DNA of 64,000 bases from Methanococcoides burtonii DSM 6242 (GTDB lineage Archaea; Halobacteriota; Methanosarcinia; Methanosarcinales; Methanosarcinaceae): NCBI RefSeq assembly GCF_000013725.1, contig NC_007955.1:1023579-1087578 (forward strand). The letters are read 5' to 3'. The translations under genes and the position numbers were made by a program. Positions 52,561 to 61,840 of the stretch are shown here, one piece after another; the first letter of the stretch is position 1, and each line of letters begins with the position of its first letter. The notes under the pieces were generated by a model that did not search any database, was not told where the DNA came from, and saw only the letters and a list, made by a program, of their open reading frames with translations.

Positions 52561-54579
52561 TTAGAACAATCCCTTGCCGATGAACAGAGAAGAGAACAGG
52601 ATAGCGATCATGTTCACTACTTTGATCAGAGCGTTAAGTGCAGGACCTGATGTGTCCTTGAATGGGTCACCGACTGTGTCACCGACAATTGCTGCCTTGT
52701 GAGCGTCAGATCCTTTTCCGCCATATTGGCCATCTTCGATGAGCTTCTTTGCGTTATCCCATGCTCCCCCACCATTGTTCATTGTGAGAGCAAGGAGAAG
52801 ACCTGAAACGATGATACCGATAAGCAATCCACCAAGAGCCTCTGGACCAAGCACAATTCCAACTAAAAGTGGAACAAAGATTGCGAGGATACCTGGAATT
52901 ACCATTTCACGGATAGCTGCTGCAGTAACGATGTCCACACACTTACCGTATTCCGGCTTTGCGGTGCCTTCCATGATACCAGGGATCTCCCTGAACTGGC
53001 GGCGAACTTCGTTAACAATAGCGAATGCTGCCTTTCCTACTGCTTTCATTGTGACAGCAGTGAACAGGAATGGGAGCAGCGCACCGATAAGAAGACCAAC
53101 GAGAACAATAGGGTTTTCAAGACTGAGTGAACCTGCTTCGAGGTTAACCTTGTGCCTGTAATCTGCGAAAAGTGCCAGTGCACCAAGTGCTGCAGAAGCT
53201 ATTGCGTAACCCTTTGTTACAGCCTTTGTTGTGTTTCCAACCGCATCGAGTGCGTCGGTGATCTTGCGTACTTCCGCAGGCATCTTTGCCATTTCAGCGA
53301 TACCACCAGCATTGTCGGTGATAGGACCGTATGAGTCAAGAGCCACGATCATACCGGTCGTTGACAACATTGCTGCTGCTGCAATAGCAATACCGTAAAC
53401 ACCCATTGAAGGATCAGTTGCACCGCCTACTACAAAGAAGGATGCAAGGATACCGGCAATGATGATGATAAGTGGAAGTGCAGTACTCTCAAATCCAATA
53501 GCGAGACCGGAGATGACATTTGTACCTGCACCGGTTTCGGATGCCTTGGCAATTGTCTTTACCGGACGGAAGCTTGTGGAAGTGTAGTACTCTGTAAATA
53601 TTACCATCAATACCATTATGATAATACCCACAAGGGATGCGTAGTACAATCTAACGTCGCCCATGAGGGAATCAGTCACGAAATAGAATGCGATCATACT
53701 AAGGATTGCTGATACTGCAACACCTTTATAGAGCGCTTTCATGATCTTTCCATCTTTACCTACCTTCACGAAGAACATAGAGATGATGGAAGCAAAGATA
53801 GCCACTGCACCGAGGATCAGTGGGTAAAGGATAGCATTTGGAAATTGTTCAAGGATCAGGGATCCAAGAAGCATTGATGCAAGAACGGTAACGACATATG
53901 TCTCGAACAGATCAGCACCCATTCCAGCACAGTCACCGACATTGTCACCTACGTTGTCAGCAATGACAGCAGCGTTCCTTGGATCATCCTCAGGAATACC
54001 CGCTTCGACCTTGCCTACAAGATCAGCACCGACATCGGCAGCCTTTGTGAAGATACCTCCACCGACCCTTGCGAAAAGGCTGATAAGACTTGCACCGAAA
54101 CCAAATCCGATCACAAGGTCAACATCACCGAAAAGAATATAGAAACCACTGGTACCCAGCAGTGCAAGACCTACTACTGCAAGTCCTGTCACAGCTCCAC
54201 CGCGGAATGCAACGGACATTGCTTCCTGCAAGCTCTTTGAAGCTGCGTGTGCTGTCCTGACATTAGCCCTGATCGATACATTCATTCCAACATATCCAGC
54301 AAGTGCGGATGCAGCTGCACCAACGATGAATCCTATTACTATCTTGCCACTGTCGTCTCCCAGAAGGAAGAACATAAGCGCAGCAAGAATAATTGCTACT
54401 ACAGCTACGGTCTTATACTGACGGTTCAGATAAGCCATAGCACCCTCCTGGATCGCAAGTGATATATCCTGCATTTCCTTTGTACCGGTTCCTTCCTTAA
54501 GAACACCGGAAGCAAAGAATGCAGCAAATGCCAAGCTTACGATACCTGCCAGAGGGGCAAGGTAAATTAAACTATCCAT
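52561..54579 (-). CDS. hppA: Membrane-bound proton-pumping pyrophosphatase, K+-independent type
   Basis: 672 aa, about 16 membrane helices. It hydrolyses PPi and pumps protons. Active-site motifs: [20 protein letters not shown] near residue 200 and the C-terminal [17 protein letters not shown]. The residue that sets K+ dependence is Lys in [10 protein letters not shown] (K+-dependent enzymes have Ala), which places it with the K+-independent, H+-pumping group. The start at 54579 is preferred because AGGAGT lies 6 bp before it; an ATG at 54585 would touch the binding site. It can recover energy from PPi made by acs, ppdK-linked and biosynthetic reactions. Confidence 0.95.
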   Translation of the reverse strand: MDSLIYLAPLAGIVSLAFAAFFASGVLKEGTGTKEMQDISLAIQEGAMAYLNRQYKTVAVVAIILAALMFFLLGDDSGKIVIGFIVGAAASALAGYVGMNVSIRANVRTAHAASKSLQEAMSVAFRGGAVTGLAVVGLALLGTSGFYILFGDVDLVIGFGFGASLISLFARVGGGIFTKAADVGADLVGKVEAGIPEDDPRNAAVIADNVGDNVGDCAGMGADLFETYVVTVLASMLLGSLILEQFPNAILYPLILGAVAIFASIISMFFVKVGKDGKIMKALYKGVAVSAILSMIAFYFVTDSLMGDVRLYYASLVGIIIMVLMVIFTEYYTSTSFRPVKTIAKASETGAGTNVISGLAIGFESTALPLIIIIAGILASFFVVGGATDPSMGVYGIAIAAAAMLSTTGMIVALDSYGPITDNAGGIAEMAKMPAEVRKITDALDAVGNTTKAVTKGYAIASAALGALALFADYRHKVNLEAGSLSLENPIVLVGLLIGALLPFLFTAVTMKAVGKAAFAIVNEVRRQFREIPGIMEGTAKPEYGKCVDIVTAAAIREMVIPGILAIFVPLLVGIVLGPEALGGLLIGIIVSGLLLALTMNNGGGAWDNAKKLIEDGQYGGKGSDAHKAAIVGDTVGDPFKDTSGPALNALIKVVNMIAILFSSLFIGKGLF

Positions 54580-54667
54580 ATTCATACTCCTTTTTGTTTA
54601 GATCTAAGAATTATTTGATCAATATGATACACATAATAAAGATTACTAAATTACGCTCTATTGAAAG

Positions 54668-54692
54668 AACGAACCGTTCAACTATATATAAT
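54668..54692 (-). promoter_or_regulatory. Promoter and palindrome upstream of hppA
   Basis: The minus strand has TATATATAGT (54682-54691), followed directly by the near-palindrome GAACGGTTC (54671-54679). The palindrome lies between TATA box and expected start, the position where archaeal repressors often bind. The 5' leader would be about 80 nt. Confidence 0.45.
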
Positions 54693-54821
54693 GTTAAAAG
54701 CAGGTTGAAATAGAACACACAAGATATGAATGTATCGATTGCAAAATATTGAACTGTTACTTTCCGGGTTTAATTTACAGGTATTTTGCACATACTGTAC
54801 TAATTAATTTGATGAAATCAC

Positions 54822-55022
54822 AGATATATTGATGGGTGATGTTACACGGTGGGATTCTGATATTGCGTTTGGTACTATATGGGTAAAGCGTGGAGATTGA
54901 GGAAGTCATGCAATTAACTGGCTAGTTGGTACAAATAGACTCATTTGGCTAGTTGAACCACAGACCGATATGATCTTTGCAATGCCAGATGATTGGTCAG
55001 TGATGGGACATATAAAAATGTA
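54822..55022 (+). pseudogene. C-terminal remnant of an unrecognised gene
   Basis: One frame reads LMGDVTRWDSDIAFGTIWVK, RGD, a TGA stop, then GSHAINWLVGTNRLIWLVEP, QTDMIFAMPDDWSVMGHIKM and a stop. H-A-x-N-W-x-x-x followed by E-P-Q-T is a pattern seen near the end of some phage-type or cysteine-protease-like proteins, but I cannot name the family. The beginning of the gene is missing. It is the only coding trace in the gap 54586-55085. Confidence 0.5.
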
Positions 55023-55085
55023 ATGCATCCTTGGGGGATGAAGAGGGGAAGGAGGTTAAAATAAAGAAAAGGACCCTCCCCCATA

Positions 55086-55502
55086 TTAGAGAGTAAGCAT
55101 CCCTTTTTCTTTTAGATAGTTCCCTGCTCCAGATGTGCTGAAAGCTACTATTAGTATTTTTTCAAGTGGTTCTAAAATTGACTCATCCCTTTCAAACGCG
55201 TCGGCGAGTAACCCAAGTCCTTCTTGTATCTTTTCAAAATGTAGATTATTTATCTCAACGCAGCTATCGCCGGATTTGATACCTTTGATTTGTTCACGGA
55301 TTACACCGTAACTAGTATTCAGAACATACTCCGATATCAAGTAATCTCCAGAAAAACTGTATCGATAGGTTCGTGCAGCAATCCCGTATGCTGCGGAAAA
55401 AAGGTAGAGTTTCTTATCAAGATTTTCTTCCTTTTTCATCATTGTTACAATTCTTCGCAACTCTTTGATAAGTTCCTTTTTAAAAAATAAATCTTGAGCC
55501 AT
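55086..55502 (-). CDS. Small helical protein paired with a winged-helix regulator
   Basis: 138 aa from the ATG at 55502, which overlaps the stop of the upstream regulator gene (TAATG). The protein is almost fully alpha-helical, with charged N-terminal KKELIKELRRIVTMMKKEEN and C-terminal LEPLEKILIVAFSTSG. No known family is recognised. Its strict coupling to a DNA-binding protein suggests that it is the effector or ligand-sensing partner. Confidence 0.7.
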   Translation of the reverse strand: MAQDLFFKKELIKELRRIVTMMKKEENLDKKLYLFSAAYGIAARTYRYSFSGDYLISEYVLNTSYGVIREQIKGIKSGDSCVEINNLHFEKIQEGLGLLADAFERDESILEPLEKILIVAFSTSGAGNYLKEKGMLTL

Positions 55503-55984
55503 TATATGCTCTCCCACATCGAATATTTTGGTTTTAATGCCATGGTTTTTGACTGGTTTGAGAACCAACCATTTTTGAGATAAGGTGCATCAATCTCACG
55601 GGTTGTGCAGATTCCTGGAATCATTTCATCGACTGTTAAGCCATCCATTTCAAAACGTGGACGCTTTTCTTCCAAGTAATCATGTATCTCAAACAATGCC
55701 TCTTCTCCGAGCATTGTTTCAATTAACATATTGTTGAATTCTTGGATGCTTGCAACAATGGAAGAATTCATATTAATGCTGTATGTTGTTATGTTGCCAT
55801 TTTTGGAGGACAACAATAGTCCCCATTCAGAAAACATTTGTACCACTTTTGTTAGAGTAGGCCTCGAAATGTTTACCTCTTCTGCTAATTCGGAAATGTT
55901 GAATTCAAGACCTTCTAATGGCAATAAAAATTCAAGTAGCCGCAATTCACAGCTATTTCCTAGCAAACCTTCAAAGGGTTTCAT
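55502..55984 (-). CDS. Winged-helix transcription regulator
   Basis: 160 aa. Residues ~8-70 make a MarR/ArsR-like winged helix (LLEFLLPLEGLEFNISELAE, then NISRPTLTKVVQMFSEWGLL as recognition helix). The remaining ~90 residues are acidic and unassigned. It is the first gene of a two-gene unit and is likely autoregulated, but no operator is evident. Confidence 0.75.
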   Translation of the reverse strand: MKPFEGLLGNSCELRLLEFLLPLEGLEFNISELAEEVNISRPTLTKVVQMFSEWGLLLSSKNGNITTYSINMNSSIVASIQEFNNMLIETMLGEEALFEIHDYLEEKRPRFEMDGLTVDEMIPGICTTREIDAPYLKNGWFSNQSKTMALKPKYSMWESI

Positions 55985-56132
55985 TCGTATTACTCCTTTA
56001 TTGTTTCATCTTCTAAATCTGACACGACTATAATTCACTATATGTAAATTGTAGATGTCTAAATATAACGTATAATTACCTTTACTATAAAAACGTTTGT
56101 AAATTTAACTAATCATGCGTGTAAAATAAATA

Positions 56133-56423
56133 TTACAATCTTCTTTCATGCCCTTTTGTAACATTATGTCCATGTGATTGCAACGCGAAGCTCGCAGCAG
56201 GCATATCCGATATATAGTATTTATCATCCTTTTTAGATATCTTTGTAACAAGTCCGTCATTTAAAAGTTCCTGAATTACTTTTTTAAATTTTACAGACTT
56301 ATTTTTTTGGGTTAATCTTTTTTTTAGTAGATTGCAATTATAACCAGCTGAGCTTGTCAGACACCTTTGACTATAAAGTATCTTTAAAAGAAATATTGCC
56401 TCGTCTGACAAATCACAACTCAT
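56133..56423 (-). CDS. Small winged-helix-like protein
   Basis: 96 aa. The pattern LSDEAIFLLKILYSQRCLTS, FKKVIQELLNDGLVTKISKK and KYYISDMPAAS resembles a short winged helix with the wing beta hairpin. It could regulate transcription of neighbours. It stands alone between the regulator pair and the secreted protein gene. No family name can be given. Confidence 0.6.
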   Translation of the reverse strand: MSCDLSDEAIFLLKILYSQRCLTSSAGYNCNLLKKRLTQKNKSVKFKKVIQELLNDGLVTKISKKDDKYYISDMPAASFALQSHGHNVTKGHERRL

Positions 56424-56627
56424 AGATTCTAATCATTTTCTTGATATATTAATCTAACTTTTTCACTATGTCCACTTTACTCATCAATCTCTTCAAATAC
56501 TTCAGGACACTGAGATCCAAATCTAGCATATTTCAGAACAAATGAAAGATAAAAAATACCCGTTTAATATAAATCCTTACTAACCATATCTTTGTATAAT
56601 TGTCTCCAAATGGGTGCAAAATAACAC

Positions 56628-57128
56628 ATGTCTGAAAAGGTTAACCACGGATGTAAAGTAAATACAATTCAGTTAAATATGAGATTATTTTCTTTCATAG
56701 TATTACTATTGGTACTATTTACCACATTTTTGCCCATATGCGCCTACGCTATGCCGGAAAACAATGATATTATCCATATTGAGAAAGTGGTCATGCGTTT
56801 TGACAAGACCGATACCACAGTGGTGGTCACATATAACCTCAATTTCTTTGCCCGGATGTACATTCTTGCTTTTGGTACAAGACATCTTGAATCCTCATTC
56901 ATAGACATATTCTCAAAGTACGAGAATATACAGATAGAGGAAGTAGGATATGACACTGTTAAGCTATCGATAAAGGATGTATCAAGGGCCAGTGATAGCT
57001 ATTACCTCCATGACGGCCGTGATCTCGACACAAACGTACAGTCCATAGAGGTCATCTATCCAAACGGGCAGACAAAAACTATTACCGATGTCAGAGCAAC
57101 ACCTGATATATTCTACCAGCAGGTTTGA
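56628..57128 (+). CDS. Secreted protein, unrecognised family
   Basis: 166 aa as listed, or 149 aa from the ATG at 56679 (MRLFSFIVLLLVLFTTFLP), which would put the signal peptide at the very N-terminus and is more natural. The cleavage is probably after AYA. The mature part is beta-rich (IEKVVMRFDKTDTTVVVTYN; VQSIEVIYPNGQTKTITDV) and ends IFYQQV. No known domain or active-site motif is visible. Confidence 0.72.
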   Translation: MSEKVNHGCKVNTIQLNMRLFSFIVLLLVLFTTFLPICAYAMPENNDIIHIEKVVMRFDKTDTTVVVTYNLNFFARMYILAFGTRHLESSFIDIFSKYENIQIEEVGYDTVKLSIKDVSRASDSYYLHDGRDLDTNVQSIEVIYPNGQTKTITDVRATPDIFYQQV

Positions 57129-57271
57129 AAATTATCCATAATTTCAAAAAACATCCGAGCTAGAAAAGTTCCATGAGTGCAGCCAATCCGGATATTTCAA
57201 TTAAGACTATGTTAACTACCTGACATTGCCAAAAGCGCTTAATATAAATAAGAAGTAATTAACATTCGCAA

Positions 57272-57283
57272 TTTATTTATAAT
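57272..57283 (+). promoter_or_regulatory. TATA box before a small RNA-like inverted repeat
   Basis: ATTTATTTATAA, with CGCAA before it, lies 22-33 bp upstream of the inverted repeat that starts at 57305. Transcription from it would begin at the repeat's first base. Confidence 0.45.
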
Positions 57284-57303
57284 GGTGGGACCAAAAGAAT
57301 AAA

Positions 57304-57373
57304 CAGCGCAGGTAATTGCTAAACATACCACCACACTCCCCATGCCCCTAAATTTTTTTTAGTGCCTGCGCTT
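57304..57373 (+). ncRNA. Candidate small RNA closed by an 8-bp stem
   Basis: AGCGCAGG (57305-57312) pairs with CCTGCGCT (57365-57372), enclosing 52 nt that contain a small hairpin CTAAA/TTTAG and a run of eight T, the kind of U-tract bound by Sm-like (Lsm) protein. A TATA box lies at the right distance to start transcription at the first stem base. No open frame covers it. The alternative is a terminator or attenuator for the ABC remnant whose stop is 8 bp away on the other strand. Confidence 0.35.
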
Positions 57374-57379
57374 ACTATA

Positions 57380-57721
57380 TTAAATTTCTTCAATCCTTGC
57401 TATAGATCCATTCTCAAGATAAGCTATCCTGTCGCAGACATTTTTCAGTAGATCTATATCATGCGAGATAAGCAAATAGGAAACATTTGTTTCCTCCTGT
57501 ATCCTTTCCATAAGTCTCAATATTTGTGCCTGCACAGACACATCCAACATTGAAGTAACCTCGTCTGCAACAATGAACGAAGGGTCGATGGAAATAATAC
57601 GGGCAAGTACAATTCGCTGAATCTCACCACCACTCAACTGACCCGGGTAACGTGTCAAATGTTCCCTGCGTAACCCGACAAGTTCAATGAGATCATCCAC
57701 ATTTTCTATGATCATATCCAT
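57380..57721 (-). pseudogene. ABC transporter ATPase, C-terminal half only
   Basis: 113 aa. Signature QLSGGEIQRIVLARIIS, Walker B SFIVADEVTSMLDVSVQAQI and switch His YLLISHDI match the C-terminal half of Dpp/Opp-type peptide or nickel transporter ATPases. The N-terminal half with Walker A is missing and the sequence before the ATG is not homologous. No transporter genes are adjacent, so this is probably a degraded remnant. Confidence 0.85.
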
Positions 57722-57840
57722 TGAAAGATCGGCGTTGATTATAATTATTTTTAAAAGTTATATAGAGACCACTACCTATTTACCTGATTAATCGTTAACG
57801 TTTGTACAAGACATTAACAAAAAATATGGACTGGGGAAAT

Positions 57841-59790
57841 ATGACAGAAACAATAGAATCTTTACTTAAAGAACAGCAAGAATTCCACCCATCAGCAGAT
57901 TTTGTCAAACAAGCCAATATGAACGACCCTCACATATATGAAAAGGCTGAGGCTGATATCGAAGGTTTCTGGGAGGGACTGGCCGGGAATATTGACTGGT
58001 TCAAAAAATGGGACACTGTCCTTGACTGGCAACCCCCCCATGCAAAATGGTTCAGCGGTGGAAAATTGAATGCATCCTACAACTGTCTTGACCGTCATGT
58101 CCAAAAACATGGTGATAAGCCTGCACTAATTTGGGAAGGTGAGATGGAGAACTCCGAAACCTACACCTATAAGGAACTCAGGGATGCAACTGCTCGTTTT
58201 GCTGCAGGCCTGAAAGAGCTTGGTGTGAAGAAAGGAGATGTCGTTACCATCTACCTTCCGATGGTACCAGAAGCTGTCATATCCATGCTTGCATGTTCAA
58301 GGATAGGTGCACCTCACAGTGTCGTATTTGCTGGCTTCTCATCAGAAGCACTGGCACAACGGGTGGAAGATGCACATAGCAGATTTGTCATAACATGTAA
58401 TGGTTACTTCCACAAAGGAAATCTCATACAACAAAAAGAAAGAGCCGATAAAGGGCTTGAAAATGCTCCGGCGGTCGAAAAGGTTATTGTTGTCGATCAT
58501 GCTGCAAACATTATTCCGATGAAAGAGGAAAGGGACATCTGGTGGAACGATCTAATTCATAACGTAGATTCTGAATGTGAACCAGAACACATGGATTCAG
58601 AAGACACTCTTTTCATCATGTACACCAGCGGAACTACCGGCAGACCAAAAGGAGTTGTTCACACGACCGGTGGTTACATGGTCGGTACAAATGTGACATC
58701 CAACTGGATCTTCGATCTAAAGGATGATGATATTTTCTGGTGTACTGCAGATGTCGGATGGATCACAGGACACTCATATCTTGTTTACGGACCCCTCTCT
58801 AATGGTGCGACAATTGTAATGCACGAGGGAGCGCCTGATTACCCGGACAAGGGTAGATTTTGGGATATTGTTGAAAAATATGGCGTGACAATATTTTATA
58901 CAGCACCGACCGCAATACGCACTTTCATGAAGTGGGGAGATGAGATCCCTGCAAAATATGATCTGTCCTCATTGCGACTTCTGGGAAGTGTAGGCGAACC
59001 TATCAATCCAAAAGCATGGCTCTGGTATTATGAGACCATAGGCAAATCTAAATGCCCCATAGTTGATACCTGGTGGCAGACAGAGACGGGAATGATAATG
59101 ATAAGCCCATTACCGGGCATCACCACAATGAGACCGGGCACTGCAACCCGACCATTTCCGGGAATAAAAGCCAATATCCTTGACGATGAAGGCAATGAAG
59201 TGCCAATGGGATCAGGAGGCTACCTTGCTCTTCAGAACCCCTGGCCAAGCATGATACGGACCATAAACGGAGACGAACAGAGATTCATTGACACATACTG
59301 GAGCAAGTGGGGGGCCGATACCTACCTTACCGGTGATGGTGCACGTAAGGATGAGGACGGCAACTTCTGGATACTTGGAAGGTTGGACGATGTCATCAAG
59401 GTATCAGGCCACAGACTCGGAACAATGGAGATAGAAAGTGCACTTGTCTCACACCCCTCGGTTGCCGAGGCTGCGGTTGACGGAAAAGTGGACGAGATAA
59501 AAGGAGAGGTCATCTGTGCATATGTGATCCTCGAATCATCCTGTGACGACCAATGTTCAATCCTTGAAGATGAATTGAAGCAGCATGTGGTAGATGAGAT
59601 CGGACCTATCGCACGCCCAAAGATGATCATCTTCACCGAGGAGCTGCCAAAGACGAGAAGTGGCAAGATAATGAGGCGTGTTCTAAAGGCCATCACGAAC
59701 GGAACGGAGATAGGGGACATATCCACACTCCAGGATCCGGCAGTTGTTGAAGATCTGAAAAGAAAGGTTAATGAAATAGGGGAACAATGA
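57841..59790 (+). CDS. acs: Acetyl-CoA synthetase, AMP-forming
   Basis: 649 aa from the ATG at 57841, which follows GGGGAAAT; a TTG at 57802 in frame is less likely. The enzyme makes acetyl-CoA from acetate, ATP and CoA, releasing AMP and PPi. Core motifs: FIMYTSGTTGRPKGVVHTTG near residue 260, CTADVGWITGHSY near 302, DTWWQTETGM near 410, TGDGARKDEDG near 498 and KTRSGKIMRR with the acetylatable catalytic Lys near 605. A TATA-like GTTATATAG lies ~85 bp upstream. PPi from this reaction could feed the membrane pyrophosphatase. Confidence 0.95.
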   Translation: MTETIESLLKEQQEFHPSADFVKQANMNDPHIYEKAEADIEGFWEGLAGNIDWFKKWDTVLDWQPPHAKWFSGGKLNASYNCLDRHVQKHGDKPALIWEGEMENSETYTYKELRDATARFAAGLKELGVKKGDVVTIYLPMVPEAVISMLACSRIGAPHSVVFAGFSSEALAQRVEDAHSRFVITCNGYFHKGNLIQQKERADKGLENAPAVEKVIVVDHAANIIPMKEERDIWWNDLIHNVDSECEPEHMDSEDTLFIMYTSGTTGRPKGVVHTTGGYMVGTNVTSNWIFDLKDDDIFWCTADVGWITGHSYLVYGPLSNGATIVMHEGAPDYPDKGRFWDIVEKYGVTIFYTAPTAIRTFMKWGDEIPAKYDLSSLRLLGSVGEPINPKAWLWYYETIGKSKCPIVDTWWQTETGMIMISPLPGITTMRPGTATRPFPGIKANILDDEGNEVPMGSGGYLALQNPWPSMIRTINGDEQRFIDTYWSKWGADTYLTGDGARKDEDGNFWILGRLDDVIKVSGHRLGTMEIESALVSHPSVAEAAVDGKVDEIKGEVICAYVILESSCDDQCSILEDELKQHVVDEIGPIARPKMIIFTEELPKTRSGKIMRRVLKAITNGTEIGDISTLQDPAVVEDLKRKVNEIGEQ

Positions 59791-59858
59791 ACTAAAATAA
59801 AACAGACCAGCTATTTTTGTTCGGCTGGTGAGATACCGGACCATAAAGGAGTTACCCA

Positions 59859-60506
59859 ATGGAAAAAAAGAACCGACTCATCCTTGCTCTGGATGTAACT
59901 GACAGAGAGAATGCCCTTCGTATCGCTAATGAAGTTTCCGACTATGTGGATTCTATAAAGGTAGGATATCCGCTGGTCCTTGGGGAAGGCCTTAGTATAG
60001 TCAAGGAACTTGTGGAAATTGCACCAGTTATCGCTGATTTCAAGGTTGCTGACATACCAAATACTGACCGACTTATCTGTGAACACGTGTTCAATGCCGG
60101 AGCTGCCGGGATAATCACCCACGGATTCACAGGTCGCGACAGCCTTGATTCCTGTGTAAAGGTTGCTAATGAATTTGGGACTGACGTTTATGTGGTCACA
60201 GAGATGAGCCACCCGGGTGGTGTGGAGTTCTTCCGCCCGGTTGCCGAGGATATTGCCAGTATGGCAGTGGAAGCAGGAGCCTCCGGAGTTGTAGCGCCTG
60301 CAACAAGACCTGAAAGAGTAAAAGACATACGCAAGATCATCGGAGAGGAACTTAGCATTATCTCACCCGGCGTGGGAGCTCAGGGAGGCAGTGCTGCCGA
60401 TGTTATAAGAGCAGGTGCTGACTGGGTGATAGTCGGACGAAGCATCTATAATTCCGATTCTCCGGCAGAAGCTGCAAAGAAGATATGCGATGAAATGAAT
60501 TGTTGA
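59859..60506 (+). CDS. pyrF: Orotidine 5'-phosphate decarboxylase
   Basis: 215 aa. It decarboxylates OMP to UMP, the last step of pyrimidine synthesis. The catalytic site [12 protein letters not shown] near residue 60 holds the Asp-Lys-x-x-Asp tetrad. LILALDVTD opens the barrel and SPGVGAQGG (near 168) is the phosphate-binding loop. Full length for an archaeal enzyme. It follows acs by 68 bp; an ACCAGC/GCTGGT hairpin separates them. Confidence 0.96.
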   Translation: MEKKNRLILALDVTDRENALRIANEVSDYVDSIKVGYPLVLGEGLSIVKELVEIAPVIADFKVADIPNTDRLICEHVFNAGAAGIITHGFTGRDSLDSCVKVANEFGTDVYVVTEMSHPGGVEFFRPVAEDIASMAVEAGASGVVAPATRPERVKDIRKIIGEELSIISPGVGAQGGSAADVIRAGADWVIVGRSIYNSDSPAEAAKKICDEMNC

Positions 60507-60576
60507 TATTGTATCCGCCTGTGATGATGAACTGCACTGAACCTATGATGAGCCCTATGAGTACTGAGGCGATACA

Positions 60577-61686
60577 ATGAGCAATGATATGATGCAAAGA
60601 AAGATACTTTTTAAAACTTCCGGAAAGGAAGTTGTTTATCTGCAAGACAGTTCTCTTTTCGTAGAACTACCAAAAGGGAGAAAGACACTTAGCACTTCCT
60701 GGCTTAACGGTGGATACCACAACAATATAGAATACGTTCTGAACCATACTATCGACAATCGAAGCCATGGTACTTCCGACCTTGAAGGTGGAAACGTTAA
60801 AGAGTATCTGAAGATAGTTGCAAAAAGGCTTGGGCTTGAGCCCGATAGTTCCACAGGAATGCTCACGACAGCAAGCATGGAGAACGCGGTTGTCGTATCG
60901 GATTCGTATAGAGGTCTTGAGGTCACTGCCATTGTTACCGGAGGAGTGGAGATCAATGGTGGACGTGCCGGAGATGAAGCCTCCTATTATCAGGAAGATG
61001 AGCACTTCGAACCTGTCGGAGGAACGATAAACGCAATTTTGCTGATCAATGCAGACCTTCCCGACTATGCCATGGCACGAGCTATGATCACTGCAACTGA
61101 AGCCAAGAGTGCTGCACTGCAACAGCTTATGGCACCCAGCCGCTATTCCAGTGGCATAGCCACAGGTACCGGAACCGACATGATGATAATTGTGGCAGAT
61201 AGCACAAGCCATATCAGACTTACGGATGCAGGCAAGCATTCCAAATTAGGGGAGCTTATAGGAAAATGCATGATGGAAGCAATCATCAAGTCCATAGGAA
61301 TGCAATCGGGAATTACAGCCATTACACAACGGGATATGCTTGTCAGGCTTGAAAGGTTCAAAGTGGATGAAGCAATGTACTGGAAAGTGGCATCCACTCT
61401 TGAAGGCGAGAACAAGAAGCCAATATTTATAGAGAAACTACGCAGAGTTGCAAAAGACCCGACACTGGTAAGCCTAACAGCGTCAGTGCTTCACATCATA
61501 GATGAAGTATCATGGGGATTAATACCAGAAAATGCCGGAAGAAAAGCAGCTTTTTCCATTATGAGAGAATTGCCTTCAATATTCGATATTGATATGGATC
61601 TACCTTTTAACGATATATTGAACGATCATGATACCATTCTTGATAATTGGATACGAGTAACATCCTGGGTTATAAAGAACAGTTAA
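60577..61686 (+). CDS. cbiZ: Adenosylcobinamide amidohydrolase CbiZ
   Basis: 369 aa. CbiZ cleaves the aminopropanol side chain of adenosylcobinamide so that scavenged corrinoids can be remade into cobalamin. The family core is recognised: STSWLNGGYHNN near residue 40, GMLTTASMENAVV near 93, GGRAGDEASY near 132 and SGIATGTGTDMMIIV near 195. The C-terminal ~130 residues (from ~240) go beyond the short bacterial form and are typical of longer archaeal versions, without an assigned role. Corrinoid salvage fits an organism whose methyltransferases depend on B12, as at 13.4 kb. Confidence 0.87.
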   Translation: MSNDMMQRKILFKTSGKEVVYLQDSSLFVELPKGRKTLSTSWLNGGYHNNIEYVLNHTIDNRSHGTSDLEGGNVKEYLKIVAKRLGLEPDSSTGMLTTASMENAVVVSDSYRGLEVTAIVTGGVEINGGRAGDEASYYQEDEHFEPVGGTINAILLINADLPDYAMARAMITATEAKSAALQQLMAPSRYSSGIATGTGTDMMIIVADSTSHIRLTDAGKHSKLGELIGKCMMEAIIKSIGMQSGITAITQRDMLVRLERFKVDEAMYWKVASTLEGENKKPIFIEKLRRVAKDPTLVSLTASVLHIIDEVSWGLIPENAGRKAAFSIMRELPSIFDIDMDLPFNDILNDHDTILDNWIRVTSWVIKNS

Positions 61687-61840
61687 CCTGTCACTTTGGG
61701 ACATACATTTTATTTTTAATTCCGACATTATTTTTTACCCTCATCATTTCAACCCCCCATTTACTGAATATTCGAAATGTTTAACTGTAAGTTGTCAGTC
61801 CTTATAGATGATCAGTAGATAAGAAAACGGAGTTCAGTTC

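Noticed and set aside
57380-57721. A functional nickel or peptide transporter ATPase
   Set aside because: Walker A and the whole N-terminal half are missing and no transporter partners are adjacent.
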